From: Flocculibacter collagenilyticus
Lineage (GTDB): Bacteria; Pseudomonadota; Gammaproteobacteria; Enterobacterales; Alteromonadaceae
Assembly: GCF_016469335.1 (NCBI RefSeq)
Contig: NZ_CP059888.1
Span: 496,001-560,000, forward strand
Direction: 5' to 3'
DNA length: 64,000 nt
Numbering within the stretch: the stretch's first letter is position 1; each line of letters starts with the position of its first letter. The position numbers were made by a program, and so were the translations under genes. The notes beneath the pieces are model-generated. The model did not search any database. It saw only the letters and a program-made list of their open reading frames with translations, and was not told the origin of the DNA. Below are positions 32,478 to 41,414 of this stretch, piece by piece.

Positions 32478-35400
32478 ATGGTTGATACAGCTTACGTGAA
32501 ATACGGGTTGGTTTTTTTATGCTTATGTTTACTGGTTCCGCTTGCACCTTACTCACACAGTAACACGGTAGATGCGAGTGTTTATACTAGCCTTCCTTTA
32601 CGAAATATTGGCCCTGCAATTACAGGTGGGCGCATTAGTGACTTTGCTGTTAATCCTAACAATCCTGCTCATTATTATGTTGCCGCTGCATCGGGAGGCG
32701 TATGGAAAACGACCAACGCGGGTACTACATGGGAAACGGTATTTGATCGAAAAGGAAGTTACTCGATTGGTGCATTAGCGATGGATCCTAGTAACCCTAA
32801 TATCATTTGGGTGGGGACGGGCGAGAACAATGCGCAGCGCTCAGTTTCTTATGGTGACGGGGTTTATAAGTCGTTAGATGGCGGCAAAACGTGGTATCAC
32901 AAGGGATTACATAACTCTGAACACATCGGCAAAATTATTATTGACCCGCGTAACCCAAATACAGTGTATGTAGCTGCACAAGGGCCACTGTGGAATAAAG
33001 GTGGTGAACGTGGGTTATATAAAACCACTAACGGCGGTGAAACGTGGGAGATTGTACTTGGTATCAGCCCACATACGGGTGTGAACGAAGTGATTTTTGA
33101 ACCTGGTAACCCTGATGTACTTTATGCTTCAACCTATCAGCGCCGTCGCCATGTGTGGACATTAATCAATGGCGGGCCAGAATCTGCAATATATAAGTCG
33201 GAGAATGCGGGGCGTTCTTGGCGCGCAATTATGAAAGGATTACCCAACGTTGATTTAGGCAGAATTGGCTTAACAATTTCCCCTGTAAAGCCGTACACAC
33301 TTTACGCCATCGTTGAAGCTGCAGAAGGGCAGAGTGGCTTTTTTCGCTCTACCGATGCAGGAGGTAGTTGGCAGCGTCAAAGCAATTACAACTCAAATAG
33401 TCCGCAATATTATCAAGAAATAGTGGCTGATCCACATAACCCAGACAGAGTGTATTCACTAGATACCTATTTAATGGTAACCGAGGACGGCGGTAAAACC
33501 TTTCAAAAAGCGGGGGAAGCACACAAACATGTTGATAACCACGCACTATGGATTAACCCCAACAATACAGATCATTTGTTAATTGGCACTGATGGCGGGG
33601 TGTATGAATCGTGGGATAGGGCTGCAAACTGGTCATTCAAAAGCAACATGCCGCTTACCCAGTTTTATGGCGTTACTGTTGATAACGACCTACCGTTTTA
33701 TAATATTTTTGGTGGCAGCCAAGATAACGCTTCATTAGGCGCACCGCATCGCACTACCAACAGTCATGGTATTCGCAACAGTGATTGGCGTTATACACAA
33801 TTTGGTGATGGTTTTAAAACCGTTATCGACCCTACCGATCCCAATATTATTTATTCGCAATATCAGTACGGAGGTTTAGCACGTTACGACAAACGCTCGG
33901 GTGAGCGCGTACAAATTAAGCCGGTATCGCCCAATCCGAATATTGCACAGCGCTTTAACTGGAGCTCACCATTACTTATTAGCCCACATAACCCCTCTCG
34001 GCTTTATTATGCGTCGCAACAAGTATTTAAAAGCGATGACAAAGGTAATAGCTGGCAAGCGATTAGCAACGATTTATCACGTAATTTAGATCGCAACAAA
34101 ATGAAAGTTATGGATAAAGTGTGGAGCATTGATGCGGTTGCGAAGAATAAGTCGACGTCTTTTTATGGGGCTGTTATCGCGCTGGCTGAATCGCCCATTA
34201 AAGAAGGGTTGCTGTATGCGGGCACAGATGACGGTTTAATTCAATATACTGAAGATGGTGGAAAGCAGTGGCAAAAAACAAAGTGGCCACTCAAAGTTCC
34301 CAGATACAGTTATGTAAGTGACATTGACCCCTCTTTATTTGAAGAAGGTACCGTATTTGCGAGTTTTGATAATCACAAGCGTGGCGACTTTAAACCCTAC
34401 TTATTTCGAAGTGATAACAAAGGTAAAAAATGGGTGGATATCAGTGGTAATTTACCCAGTAGAGGCACCGTTCATGCTATTGCGCAAGATCATAAAAATA
34501 AAGACTTACTATTTGCCGGTACCGAGTTTGGTATTTTCTTTAGTCAAAATGGCGGGATGAAGTGGCATCAATTAAGAGACGGCATACCTACTATCGCTAT
34601 TCGCGATATTGATATTCAGCAACGTGAAAGTGATTTAGCGTTGGCTTCATTCGGGAGAGGTTTCTTTATTTTGGACGACTATTCGCCGTTGCGAGTAAAT
34701 GCGGATGAGTTAACAAAACAGCCGATTACTTTATTTCCAGTAAGGCGAGTATTGCAATATGTGGAGCACGACCCACTCGGCTTACCCGATAAAGCCATGC
34801 AAGGTGCTAACTTTTACACTGCACCGAACCCACCATACGGTGCGCTTATTAACTACTATGTTAATGAATCTTTTAAATCGTTAAAGCAGCAGCGCAAACT
34901 TAAAGAGCGCCAATTACTCAACCAACGAAAAGATGTGCAATATCCAAGTTGGGAAACGTTAAAAGCTGAAGAACTTGAACAGCCAGCATCATTAATATTT
35001 AGCATTTCAGATAAAGACGGTAATTTAGTTAGGCGATTAACAACTCAAGCTAAACAAGGTTTCCACCGAATTAATTGGGATCTACGCTATCCAAGTTTTG
35101 ACCCAGTAGTAAAAGAAGGGCAGCGCACATTAGGTACGTTAGTCGCGCCCGGCACTTATACAGTTACCGTTGCTAAGTATGAGCAAGGTAAGCTTACAGA
35201 ATATGAGCAACAGCAAACCTTTGAGGTAGCGAATATAGATAGTCGTACTTTTTCGAGTAACAATAGGCAACAAGACGTTGCGTTTGATTTGAAGGTAGGC
35301 CAACTAAATAAAGCAATTGTTGGTATGCAACGTTATTTGGAAACCTTAAATACGCGGGTAAAAGAAATGCGAAAAGCGATAACCGAAACGCTTCAAGTTA

Positions 35401-35747
35401 CTCCTGAGTTATTAACCAAAATAGATAAGATAGAAAAGGCGCTCAGCGAGGTCGATATTTTAGTTAGTGGTAATTTTGTGATTGCAAAATATGCTGAACC
35501 AACAGCAACACCAGTAGCTGATTACATTGGTTATTTAATTTGGAGTCGCAGTGAAAGCTTATCTCCCGTAAGTCCATTGCAAGAATTACGCTATCAACGT
35601 GCCAGCGACGGTTACCACCAAGCGCAACAGAAGCTAACAAAAATAGTGTCTGACATAAATGAACTGCGAACACGGCTTAAGCAAGGTCAAGTAGGCTGGA
35701 TCCCGGGCATGATGCCACCTAAGTTAGTTGAAGAGCCTGAACAGTAG
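32478..35747 (+). CDS. exported VPS10/BNR-repeat beta-propeller protein
   Basis: A large secreted or periplasmic protein of 1089 residues from ATG 32478, which has AGGAGAGG just upstream. A signal peptide (about 8-32) ends before NTVDASVY. Repeated Asp-box/BNR motifs of the SxDGGKTW type (for example SLDGGKTWYHKG, TTNGGETWEIV, STDAGGSWQRQ, TEDGGKQWQKT, SDNKGKKWVDI) over about residues 40-700 indicate beta-propellers as in sortilin/VPS10 and sialidase-like folds. A C-terminal region with a FlgD-like segment (LVRRLTTQAKQGFHRINWDLRYP) and a helical end follows. Such proteins are often labelled glycosyl hydrolase, but I see no catalytic evidence. Confidence 0.85.
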   Translation: MVDTAYVKYGLVFLCLCLLVPLAPYSHSNTVDASVYTSLPLRNIGPAITGGRISDFAVNPNNPAHYYVAAASGGVWKTTNAGTTWETVFDRKGSYSIGALAMDPSNPNIIWVGTGENNAQRSVSYGDGVYKSLDGGKTWYHKGLHNSEHIGKIIIDPRNPNTVYVAAQGPLWNKGGERGLYKTTNGGETWEIVLGISPHTGVNEVIFEPGNPDVLYASTYQRRRHVWTLINGGPESAIYKSENAGRSWRAIMKGLPNVDLGRIGLTISPVKPYTLYAIVEAAEGQSGFFRSTDAGGSWQRQSNYNSNSPQYYQEIVADPHNPDRVYSLDTYLMVTEDGGKTFQKAGEAHKHVDNHALWINPNNTDHLLIGTDGGVYESWDRAANWSFKSNMPLTQFYGVTVDNDLPFYNIFGGSQDNASLGAPHRTTNSHGIRNSDWRYTQFGDGFKTVIDPTDPNIIYSQYQYGGLARYDKRSGERVQIKPVSPNPNIAQRFNWSSPLLISPHNPSRLYYASQQVFKSDDKGNSWQAISNDLSRNLDRNKMKVMDKVWSIDAVAKNKSTSFYGAVIALAESPIKEGLLYAGTDDGLIQYTEDGGKQWQKTKWPLKVPRYSYVSDIDPSLFEEGTVFASFDNHKRGDFKPYLFRSDNKGKKWVDISGNLPSRGTVHAIAQDHKNKDLLFAGTEFGIFFSQNGGMKWHQLRDGIPTIAIRDIDIQQRESDLALASFGRGFFILDDYSPLRVNADELTKQPITLFPVRRVLQYVEHDPLGLPDKAMQGANFYTAPNPPYGALINYYVNESFKSLKQQRKLKERQLLNQRKDVQYPSWETLKAEELEQPASLIFSISDKDGNLVRRLTTQAKQGFHRINWDLRYPSFDPVVKEGQRTLGTLVAPGTYTVTVAKYEQGKLTEYEQQQTFEVANIDSRTFSSNNRQQDVAFDLKVGQLNKAIVGMQRYLETLNTRVKEMRKAITETLQVTPELLTKIDKIEKALSEVDILVSGNFVIAKYAEPTATPVADYIGYLIWSRSESLSPVSPLQELRYQRASDGYHQAQQKLTKIVSDINELRTRLKQGQVGWIPGMMPPKLVEEPEQ

Positions 35748-35782
35748 CTTCGAGGCACATACAATGCTGCTGTGAACGTGTT

Positions 35783-35983
35783 TTAGGTATGACGGCTATT
35801 TTTTGCCAATAAGTAAAAAGTATAAATTACCCCTATCGGCAACAGTAAATAAGCGACGATATTAATGACTAGATGCCGTTTGCTGATAATCCCCTTTCTG
35901 TAGCAACCTGCATATAGTATGCAGGTTGAGAATATCATTAGTACAAGCGTGAGCTCTCCCCACAAGGTCGCGTTAAATGTCAT
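35783..35983 (-). CDS. small two-helix membrane protein
   Basis: The 66 residues contain hydrophobic segments at about 8-26 and 38-59 with a basic loop (YRKGIISKRH) between them. On the minus strand AAAGGA lies 6 nt before ATG 35983, a good ribosome site, which is why I accept this short frame. Its ends lie between the exoprotein and the SGNH hydrolase with no overlap. Family and function are unknown. Confidence 0.55.
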   Translation of the reverse strand: MTFNATLWGELTLVLMIFSTCILYAGCYRKGIISKRHLVINIVAYLLLPIGVIYTFYLLAKNSRHT

Positions 35984-36147
35984 AGGTAATCCTTTACTTT
36001 TAATGATGAGTATTTCGTTATATTAACTTAATTTTTCGGTGTTATATCGAATAAGTTAAAGATTTACATCACTTTTATTTTACATTTATGAAATATCAAC
36101 TAATATTCCACTAATTATCACTATTAATGGACTAAAGAGGTAAAGTT

Positions 36148-36984
36148 ATGGCCATTGCACATAGCCGTGAGAGTTTTTATCGCTTAGTTCAGCGCTTTCC
36201 AAAGCGTAAGCAAATTTTGATGGAAGGTGACTCATGGATAGGGCATCCTCTGCCACATGTATCCAATTTGACGGTGCAACTGAACCGCTATTTGAATGGC
36301 CGTTGTAATATATTGTCACTGGGCGAAGTTAGCCACCTGGCGGCTGAAATGATGTCGGGTAGCCAGTTACGCTTTTTACAGTCGGTTTTAAAAGGCCAGC
36401 AGTTTGATTTTTCATTACTGATATTCAGCGCTGGTGGTAATGATATTTTAGACAATACCAACGATGCGTTTAGCTTATATAAGCTTATTGTAAAAGCAGA
36501 AGGAAACGAGCCGCGTAATTACATTAATAATGCATTGTGGCAAGAGATGCTAGCGTCGGTTAAGGAAGCCTATTTAACGTTATTGGCAACTCGCGATAAA
36601 ATTCGGCCCGAACTGCCCATAATCGCGCATACATACGAATATATTTACCCAAGAAATAAAGGGGCTGAAGTGTTTTTTAACACGGTAAGAGGCCCTTGGG
36701 TACTGCCAGTGATGTTATGTAAACACATAACAAGCCAGCAATTGCAACGCGATATTATTTCAGTGTTATTACAAGACTTTAAGCAAATGCTGTTGGATGT
36801 ATCGGTTACCCATAAACTGTTTTATGTAGTAGATACGCATAATACCTTGTTGGTGCACCAGCAATGGGGCATTGAAGTGCCAGAATGGGATGATGAAATT
36901 CACCCAAATAAAGATGGGTTTAAGCGTTTGGTCACTGAAAGGTTAGGGCCAGCAGTAAAAGTGGCATTGGCGGCACGGTCTTAA
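36148..36984 (+). CDS. SGNH/GDSL-family hydrolase
   Basis: A probable esterase or lipase-like hydrolase of 278 residues. The SGNH blocks are in order: GDSW with nucleophile Ser29, a Gly in block II (LSLGE, about 57-60), GGND with Asn98, and DEIHPNKDGF with Asp249 and His252. There is no signal peptide, so it is probably cytoplasmic. ATG 36148 is preceded by AAAGAGGTAAAGTT. The substrate is not evident from the context. Confidence 0.82.
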   Translation: MAIAHSRESFYRLVQRFPKRKQILMEGDSWIGHPLPHVSNLTVQLNRYLNGRCNILSLGEVSHLAAEMMSGSQLRFLQSVLKGQQFDFSLLIFSAGGNDILDNTNDAFSLYKLIVKAEGNEPRNYINNALWQEMLASVKEAYLTLLATRDKIRPELPIIAHTYEYIYPRNKGAEVFFNTVRGPWVLPVMLCKHITSQQLQRDIISVLLQDFKQMLLDVSVTHKLFYVVDTHNTLLVHQQWGIEVPEWDDEIHPNKDGFKRLVTERLGPAVKVALAARS

Positions 36985-37131
36985 TGTCTAACGGTATTAG
37001 GATCTGTAAGTTTTAATAAAATAATAACTCAAGTTATTGAGCAGTTGCTTTGTTTAAGCCATAAGCGCACATGGCTACACAAACCATCAATTACTTTAAA
37101 GCAAAATGCAGTATTTGAAAGGGAAAATAAC

Positions 37132-37293
37132 GTGGAAATTATACTGTTAGCTGTATTTTTAATTGGCTTAAAGTGGTTGAGCAAACACGACAATCCGTTA
37201 TTGTTGTTACTCATCTTATTATTTTTTGGTCAAACGGATGATGACGCATTTGGTGGTGTGGAAGAGTTAATGGAAGACTTTGATGATAGGTGA
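37132..37293 (+). CDS. small membrane protein with acidic tail
   Basis: From GTG 37132 (AAGGG about 8 nt upstream) the product is 53 residues: two short hydrophobic segments (about 2-15 and 22-34) and an acidic tail GQTDDDAFGGVEELMEDFDD. The frame is open back to 37045 but without a ribosome site. Function unknown. Confidence 0.45.
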   Translation: MEIILLAVFLIGLKWLSKHDNPLLLLLILLFFGQTDDDAFGGVEELMEDFDDR

Positions 37294-37396
37294 GTGCTTT
37301 TCTTCTGATGTTAATTAAAAGCGACTAGGTGGCTATGTGTTTGCCTGCGCCGATTTTTTATCTACAACAATATTGATTTCCACAAATATTCTCTAC

Positions 37397-37424
37397 TGAT
37401 CTATACGTGTAATGAATACGTAAT
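37397..37424 (+). promoter_or_regulatory. ECF (RpoE-ChrR type) promoter for the DUF523-phrB operon
   Basis: TGATCT (37397-37402), 16 nt, then CGTAAT (37419-37424) matches in sequence and exact spacing the elements in front of the sigma-factor gene and the SnoaL-led operon. The predicted start near 37,431 leaves a leader of about 209 nt. That leader holds a CAGCCC/GGGTTG stem followed by GCCTTTTATT (37459-37482), possibly an attenuator, and a tandem 14-bp repeat. Confidence 0.65.
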
Positions 37425-37458
37425 CTCTTCAAACTAAAGCAACAGCAAGCTGATGCAA

Positions 37459-37482
37459 CAGCCCTTTGGGTTGGCCTTTTAT
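37459..37482 (+). terminator. short GC stem with T-rich tail in the phrB operon leader
   Basis: CAGCCC-TTT-GGGTTG followed by GCCTTTTATT lies about 30 nt after the predicted ECF start site. It could attenuate the operon or terminate transcription from the gene at 37,132. The stem is short. Confidence 0.35.
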
Positions 37483-37532
37483 TATAATAACGTAGTCATA
37501 ATATTCATTCGTTTTATTGATGCTCTGTACCT

Positions 37533-37560
37533 TATTTTTACTGCGGTATTTTTACTGCGG
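37533..37560 (+). repeat. two tandem copies of a 14-bp unit
   Basis: TATTTTTACTGCGG occurs at 37533-37546 and again at 37547-37560, in the leader of the DUF523-phrB operon. Confidence 0.8.
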
Positions 37561-37639
37561 TGGCGTAAATAGAATCTATACTTTTAGAGCAGTTAGAAAA
37601 ATGGCTGGGTGTTAACAATATGCGAATTGCGAGGTGTAC

Positions 37640-38704
37640 GTGGAAAAAATACCAGTAGGAATAAGTGCTTGTTTAATGGGTGAAAAGGTACGCTTTGATG
37701 GCGGGCATAAGCAGTCACGCTATTGTATTGATACCTTATCGCAGGTGTTTAACTACACCAAAGTATGCCCTGAAATGGCAATTGGCATGGGCACCCCTCG
37801 GCCAACAATTCGATTGGTAGAAAAAGCAGACAAAGGAATTTGTTTAGTTGAAACGAAAGACGCTGATAAAGATTACACACAGCCAATGAAAGAATACGCA
37901 TACAGTTGCGCCAATATTATTCGTGCGGTGTCAGGGTTTATTTTGGCTAAAGGATCGCCTTCATGTGGGCCGTTTCGGGTGAAAATTTATTCTGAGGCCG
38001 GTAACCCTCTTGATGCTGGAAAAGGCATTTTTGCCAATATTGTGAGCAAGATAGACCCCTTGTTACCTATTGAAGATGAGGGAAGATTAAATGATTTGCC
38101 GATTAGGGATTGTTTCTTAACAAGAGTGATGATCTACCATGAATGGAAACACAACATCATTAATAACACTGCGTTAAGTGAACCTTCTTTGGTATCCAGC
38201 CAAGCTGATAATGAGTCGGTAATGACAGGCGAAGCGTTAGACTCAAGCATAGCGGCAACAGCCTCCTCCCGTACTCATAACCAAGTATCATTAAGTAAGT
38301 TAATGGATTTTCACGCCAAGCATAAATTTACTATTTTGGCACATTGCCAAGAAATTTATCGCAAACTTGGGCCGCTACTCGGCAGTGCCTCGAAAGACAC
38401 TGCGGATCAGGTGGCAAGTGAATATATTACATTGCTAATGGAAGCGCTTAGTAAGCCAGCTTCAAGAAAAAATCATACCAATGCACTCATGCATATGCAG
38501 GGATATTTTAAAAAATATTTAAGTGCAGAGCACAAGGCAGAGTTAACAGAAATAATTGATAAATACCGTACGGGCGTTCAACCGTTAATGGCGCCTATTA
38601 CGTTGCTTCGGCATTACTTGAAAGAATACGACGTGCCTTATTTGGCTAATCAGTCTTACTTAAAACCCTATCCTGATGAATTAATGGCACGCGTCATCAT
38701 GTAA
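37640..38704 (+). CDS. DUF523-DUF1722 fusion protein (TudS/YbgA-like)
   Basis: The N-terminal half is a DUF523 domain with the three cysteines expected for an iron-sulfur cluster: Cys11 (SACLMG), Cys43 (KVCPE) and Cys109 (GSPSCGPF). Members of DUF523 such as TudS desulfurise thiouracil. The C-terminal half (about 220-350) is the DUF1722/YbgA type. GTG 37640 with GAGG five bases upstream is preferred over GTG 37634, giving 354 residues. It is followed 42 bp later by phrB, as ybgA is in E. coli. A role in repair or detoxification of photo- or sulfur-modified bases is an inference from this pairing. Confidence 0.85.
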   Translation: MEKIPVGISACLMGEKVRFDGGHKQSRYCIDTLSQVFNYTKVCPEMAIGMGTPRPTIRLVEKADKGICLVETKDADKDYTQPMKEYAYSCANIIRAVSGFILAKGSPSCGPFRVKIYSEAGNPLDAGKGIFANIVSKIDPLLPIEDEGRLNDLPIRDCFLTRVMIYHEWKHNIINNTALSEPSLVSSQADNESVMTGEALDSSIAATASSRTHNQVSLSKLMDFHAKHKFTILAHCQEIYRKLGPLLGSASKDTADQVASEYITLLMEALSKPASRKNHTNALMHMQGYFKKYLSAEHKAELTEIIDKYRTGVQPLMAPITLLRHYLKEYDVPYLANQSYLKPYPDELMARVIM

Positions 38705-38746
38705 GCCACACGCAGTAATAATCACAACGTATAAATTGAACATATT

Positions 38747-40192
38747 ATGAGCACAGCACTACATTGGTTTCGTAACGATTTACGAATTGCAGATAATCCG
38801 GGCTTAACGAAAGCGTGCGATACGTCTTCTCACGTTATTGGAGTGTACTGTATTTGCGAAAAGCAAATGCAACAACATGGTGAAGGGAGTAGACGGTTTA
38901 AATTTATTTTAGATAATTTAACTGTGCTAAAAGCCCAGTTAGCAGATCTCAATATTCCATTAATCATTCTAGATTCAAAAACATTTGAAGGTGCGGTAGA
39001 AGACATTGTTCAAATGGTTGATGAATTATCCATTGAATCGCTATGTTTTAATGTGGAATACCCGATTAATGAGCGATTACGAGATAAGCTGTTATGTGAA
39101 CAGTTAGAAAAAAGCGCATCAGTTAGCGTTCACCGATTGGTGGATCAGTCTTTAATACATCCCGCTAAAGTATTAAACGGAAGTGGCCAGCCGTACAAAG
39201 TATTCACTCCGTTTAAAAAAGCATGCATAAGCATGTTGGCTGAGTATGACTTAATGCTCGACCCAACGCCCAAACAGCAATCAGAGATAAACGATAATAA
39301 ATTAAATAAATTATTAACGCAGTCAGATGAATTGATAAAGCATTATCAAAATCAACTTGCTGCTAACTCACAGAGTGACTGCAAAATAGCAGCGGGTGAA
39401 GTCGCAGCAGAACAAGCGCTAAACAAATTTATAGGCGGAGCATTACAGTATTACCCACAACAACGCGACATTCCAAGTGATGCTGGTACTTCACAACTTT
39501 CACCTTATTTAGCGGTAGGGGTATTGTCGGTAAAGCAATGTTGGCTAAAAGCGCGGCAAATAAGAAATGAAAGCACCAGCGAGAAAGCCATTAACACTTG
39601 GTGTGACGAATTAATCTGGCGCGATTTTTATCGCTACGTAATGTGGCATCAGCCTACGGTATGTAAACATAACCCCTTTCAAGCTTGGACTGATAAGGTG
39701 CAGTGGACAGACAACAACACCCACTTTCAGCGCTGGTGCGAAGGAAAAACAGGCATTCCAATAGTCGATGCCGGTATGCGACAGATGAATGAAACAGGGT
39801 GGATGCATAACCGCGTACGCATGATAGTGGCTTCGTTCTTGTGTAAAAACCTATTGGCTGATTGGCGCAAAGGCGAAGCGTATTTCATGCAGCAATTAGT
39901 GGATGCCGACTTTCCATCAAATAATGGTGGATGGCAGTGGTCAGCATCGGTCGGCACCGATGCAGCACCGTATTTTAGGGTGTTTAACCCTATGCTCCAA
40001 GCAGAACGGTTTGACCCTGAAGGAGAGTACATTAAGCGTTGGGTGCCAGAATTAGCCAAAGTCGATAAGCGTATTTTACATAAAGAAAACTTAAAAAAGC
40101 GTCACTCACACTCGCTCGATTATCCCGAACCAATTGTGGATCTGAAGGCAACCCGCCAAGCCGCGATTGATGCGTTTAAAGAGGCGAAGTGA
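38747..40192 (+). CDS. phrB: deoxyribodipyrimidine photolyase
   Basis: Light-driven repair of cyclobutane pyrimidine dimers. It has 481 residues. The N-terminal antenna domain begins ALHWFRNDLRIADNPGL. The FAD domain shows WCDELIWRDFYRYVMW (about 285-300), TGIPIVDAGMRQMNETGWMHNR, and NNGGWQWSASVGTDAAPYFRVFNP near 383-406, as in class I CPD photolyases. It is co-directional with the DUF523 gene and probably in the sigma-ChrR regulon; phr is a known target of that system in other gammaproteobacteria. Confidence 0.96.
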   Translation: MSTALHWFRNDLRIADNPGLTKACDTSSHVIGVYCICEKQMQQHGEGSRRFKFILDNLTVLKAQLADLNIPLIILDSKTFEGAVEDIVQMVDELSIESLCFNVEYPINERLRDKLLCEQLEKSASVSVHRLVDQSLIHPAKVLNGSGQPYKVFTPFKKACISMLAEYDLMLDPTPKQQSEINDNKLNKLLTQSDELIKHYQNQLAANSQSDCKIAAGEVAAEQALNKFIGGALQYYPQQRDIPSDAGTSQLSPYLAVGVLSVKQCWLKARQIRNESTSEKAINTWCDELIWRDFYRYVMWHQPTVCKHNPFQAWTDKVQWTDNNTHFQRWCEGKTGIPIVDAGMRQMNETGWMHNRVRMIVASFLCKNLLADWRKGEAYFMQQLVDADFPSNNGGWQWSASVGTDAAPYFRVFNPMLQAERFDPEGEYIKRWVPELAKVDKRILHKENLKKRHSHSLDYPEPIVDLKATRQAAIDAFKEAK

Positions 40193-40383
40193 TATTGCTT
40201 AGTCTTTACTGTACGAAAGAAAAGATGAAGTTCTTGTTGCCTTATATTTCAAGTTGAAATCAACTGCAATGTTATGGTTCTCATAAGCATTCTTTTGGCA
40301 AGCTGTTTTTAACATTATTTACATTGTTGTTTTCGAATGTTAACTTTTATTTCTTCGATAAATAATAATTAAGGACGAAAAGT

Positions 40384-40719
40384 ATGTCAGGTTGTTCGTT
40401 AGAGACAGACATTAAAATGAGTGATTATGGATTGCAGCAGCTGAATAAAATAAAGGATATGGTTAAAAGTGCAACAATAGGAAAGGGAACTATTATATTT
40501 GCAAATTTGTTATCTTTTTTTAGTCGCTCAAGTGGTAAACGAGCGCTAGCTGCGAAGGGATCTTTAGACTGGAGTAATATTAAAAAAGTATTATCAGGTA
40601 TTGATAAAGTAACGCTAAAGCAGATTGATACCGCAGCTAATGCGGCAGCACTTCGTACAACAGGTGAAGAACATAAATTTTGGAGAAGCTTTGTACAATG
40701 TATCAGAACAAAATCTTAA
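40384..40719 (+). CDS. hypothetical protein
   Basis: I do not recognise this 111-residue protein. It has AAGGA about 8 nt before ATG 40384, no signal peptide, and one moderately hydrophobic patch (GTIIFANLLSFF, about 38-50) followed by a basic stretch (SRSSGKRALAAKG). The C-terminus overlaps the start of the next gene by 22 bp, which suggests a co-expressed pair. Confidence 0.5.
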   Translation: MSGCSLETDIKMSDYGLQQLNKIKDMVKSATIGKGTIIFANLLSFFSRSSGKRALAAKGSLDWSNIKKVLSGIDKVTLKQIDTAANAAALRTTGEEHKFWRSFVQCIRTKS

Positions 40720-41255
40720 TTTTATCTATTGCGCTATTATTTGGGTGTCATTCTACAGAGCCTGTAGCGCAAGAGCGGGATAATGAATCAAATTATGTAA
40801 TGGTGGTAACAGAGCTAACAGAGAAATTAGCACAGCTCAGTGACGCAATTACACAATGTGAAGAAAGAGCAAAAAAAAGCATTTCTTTTGAGCAAGTCAA
40901 AGCTTGTGGCTTAAGTAAGTCTGCAAATGAAGGGTTGCTGCATCTGGAAAATGTTCAATATATAAACTGTTCAAAATCTTTACAGCAAGAAGTATTACCG
41001 CTTTTAGTTTTGGAACGTAACATGCGTAATCAATACAAAGTGCGTGAAACAAAAATGAGAGGGATTTCCGCAGAAACCTTAAACATGTTTGACCAATGGT
41101 CAAAAACCCTACCGATTGTAAGTCCTCAATCTTACGAAGCGAAGCAAATGTTTAAGAAGATACCTGAGCCACAGCAGGATAAATTATTAAACTGCCAAGT
41201 TCTTCAACGCCCTTTTGATGTGTTGTCAGTATCTGACTTAGTGAAACAGCTGTAG
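40698..41255 (+). CDS. putative lipoprotein, unknown function
   Basis: ATG 40698 gives 185 residues with a lipoprotein signal (hydrophobic 6-16, LLFGC lipobox, Cys17). A helical, charged region follows with four further cysteines (about 54, 70, 92 and 167) that could form disulfides in the periplasm. It overlaps the upstream 111-residue frame, so both are probably one transcription unit. I know no family. Confidence 0.55.
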   Translation: MYQNKILILSIALLFGCHSTEPVAQERDNESNYVMVVTELTEKLAQLSDAITQCEERAKKSISFEQVKACGLSKSANEGLLHLENVQYINCSKSLQQEVLPLLVLERNMRNQYKVRETKMRGISAETLNMFDQWSKTLPIVSPQSYEAKQMFKKIPEPQQDKLLNCQVLQRPFDVLSVSDLVKQL

Positions 41256-41265
41256 TTAATCGAGG

Positions 41266-41291
41266 TCAAGGTGTGCTTTAGCGCACCTTGA
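41266..41291 (+). terminator. hairpin after the lipoprotein gene
   Basis: TCAAGGTGTGC/GCGCACCTTGA (11 bp, one T-G) with a TTTA loop, 10 nt past the stop. No T-run follows. Confidence 0.5.
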
Positions 41292-41414
41292 AAGTTAAGA
41301 GGGAGTAGACAGAAGTTAATTTAATAGCCATTTTATTCAGATTGGCGTTGATCCTCAGGTATTGTGGTTTTACTATTGCACCACAATTTATGTATATAAA
41401 AAGTAGTAATTGAA

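Noticed and set aside
41349-41376. ECF-type promoter before the TraB-like gene (TGATCC at 41349)
   Set aside because: No CGTA(T/A)T element follows at 16 nt.
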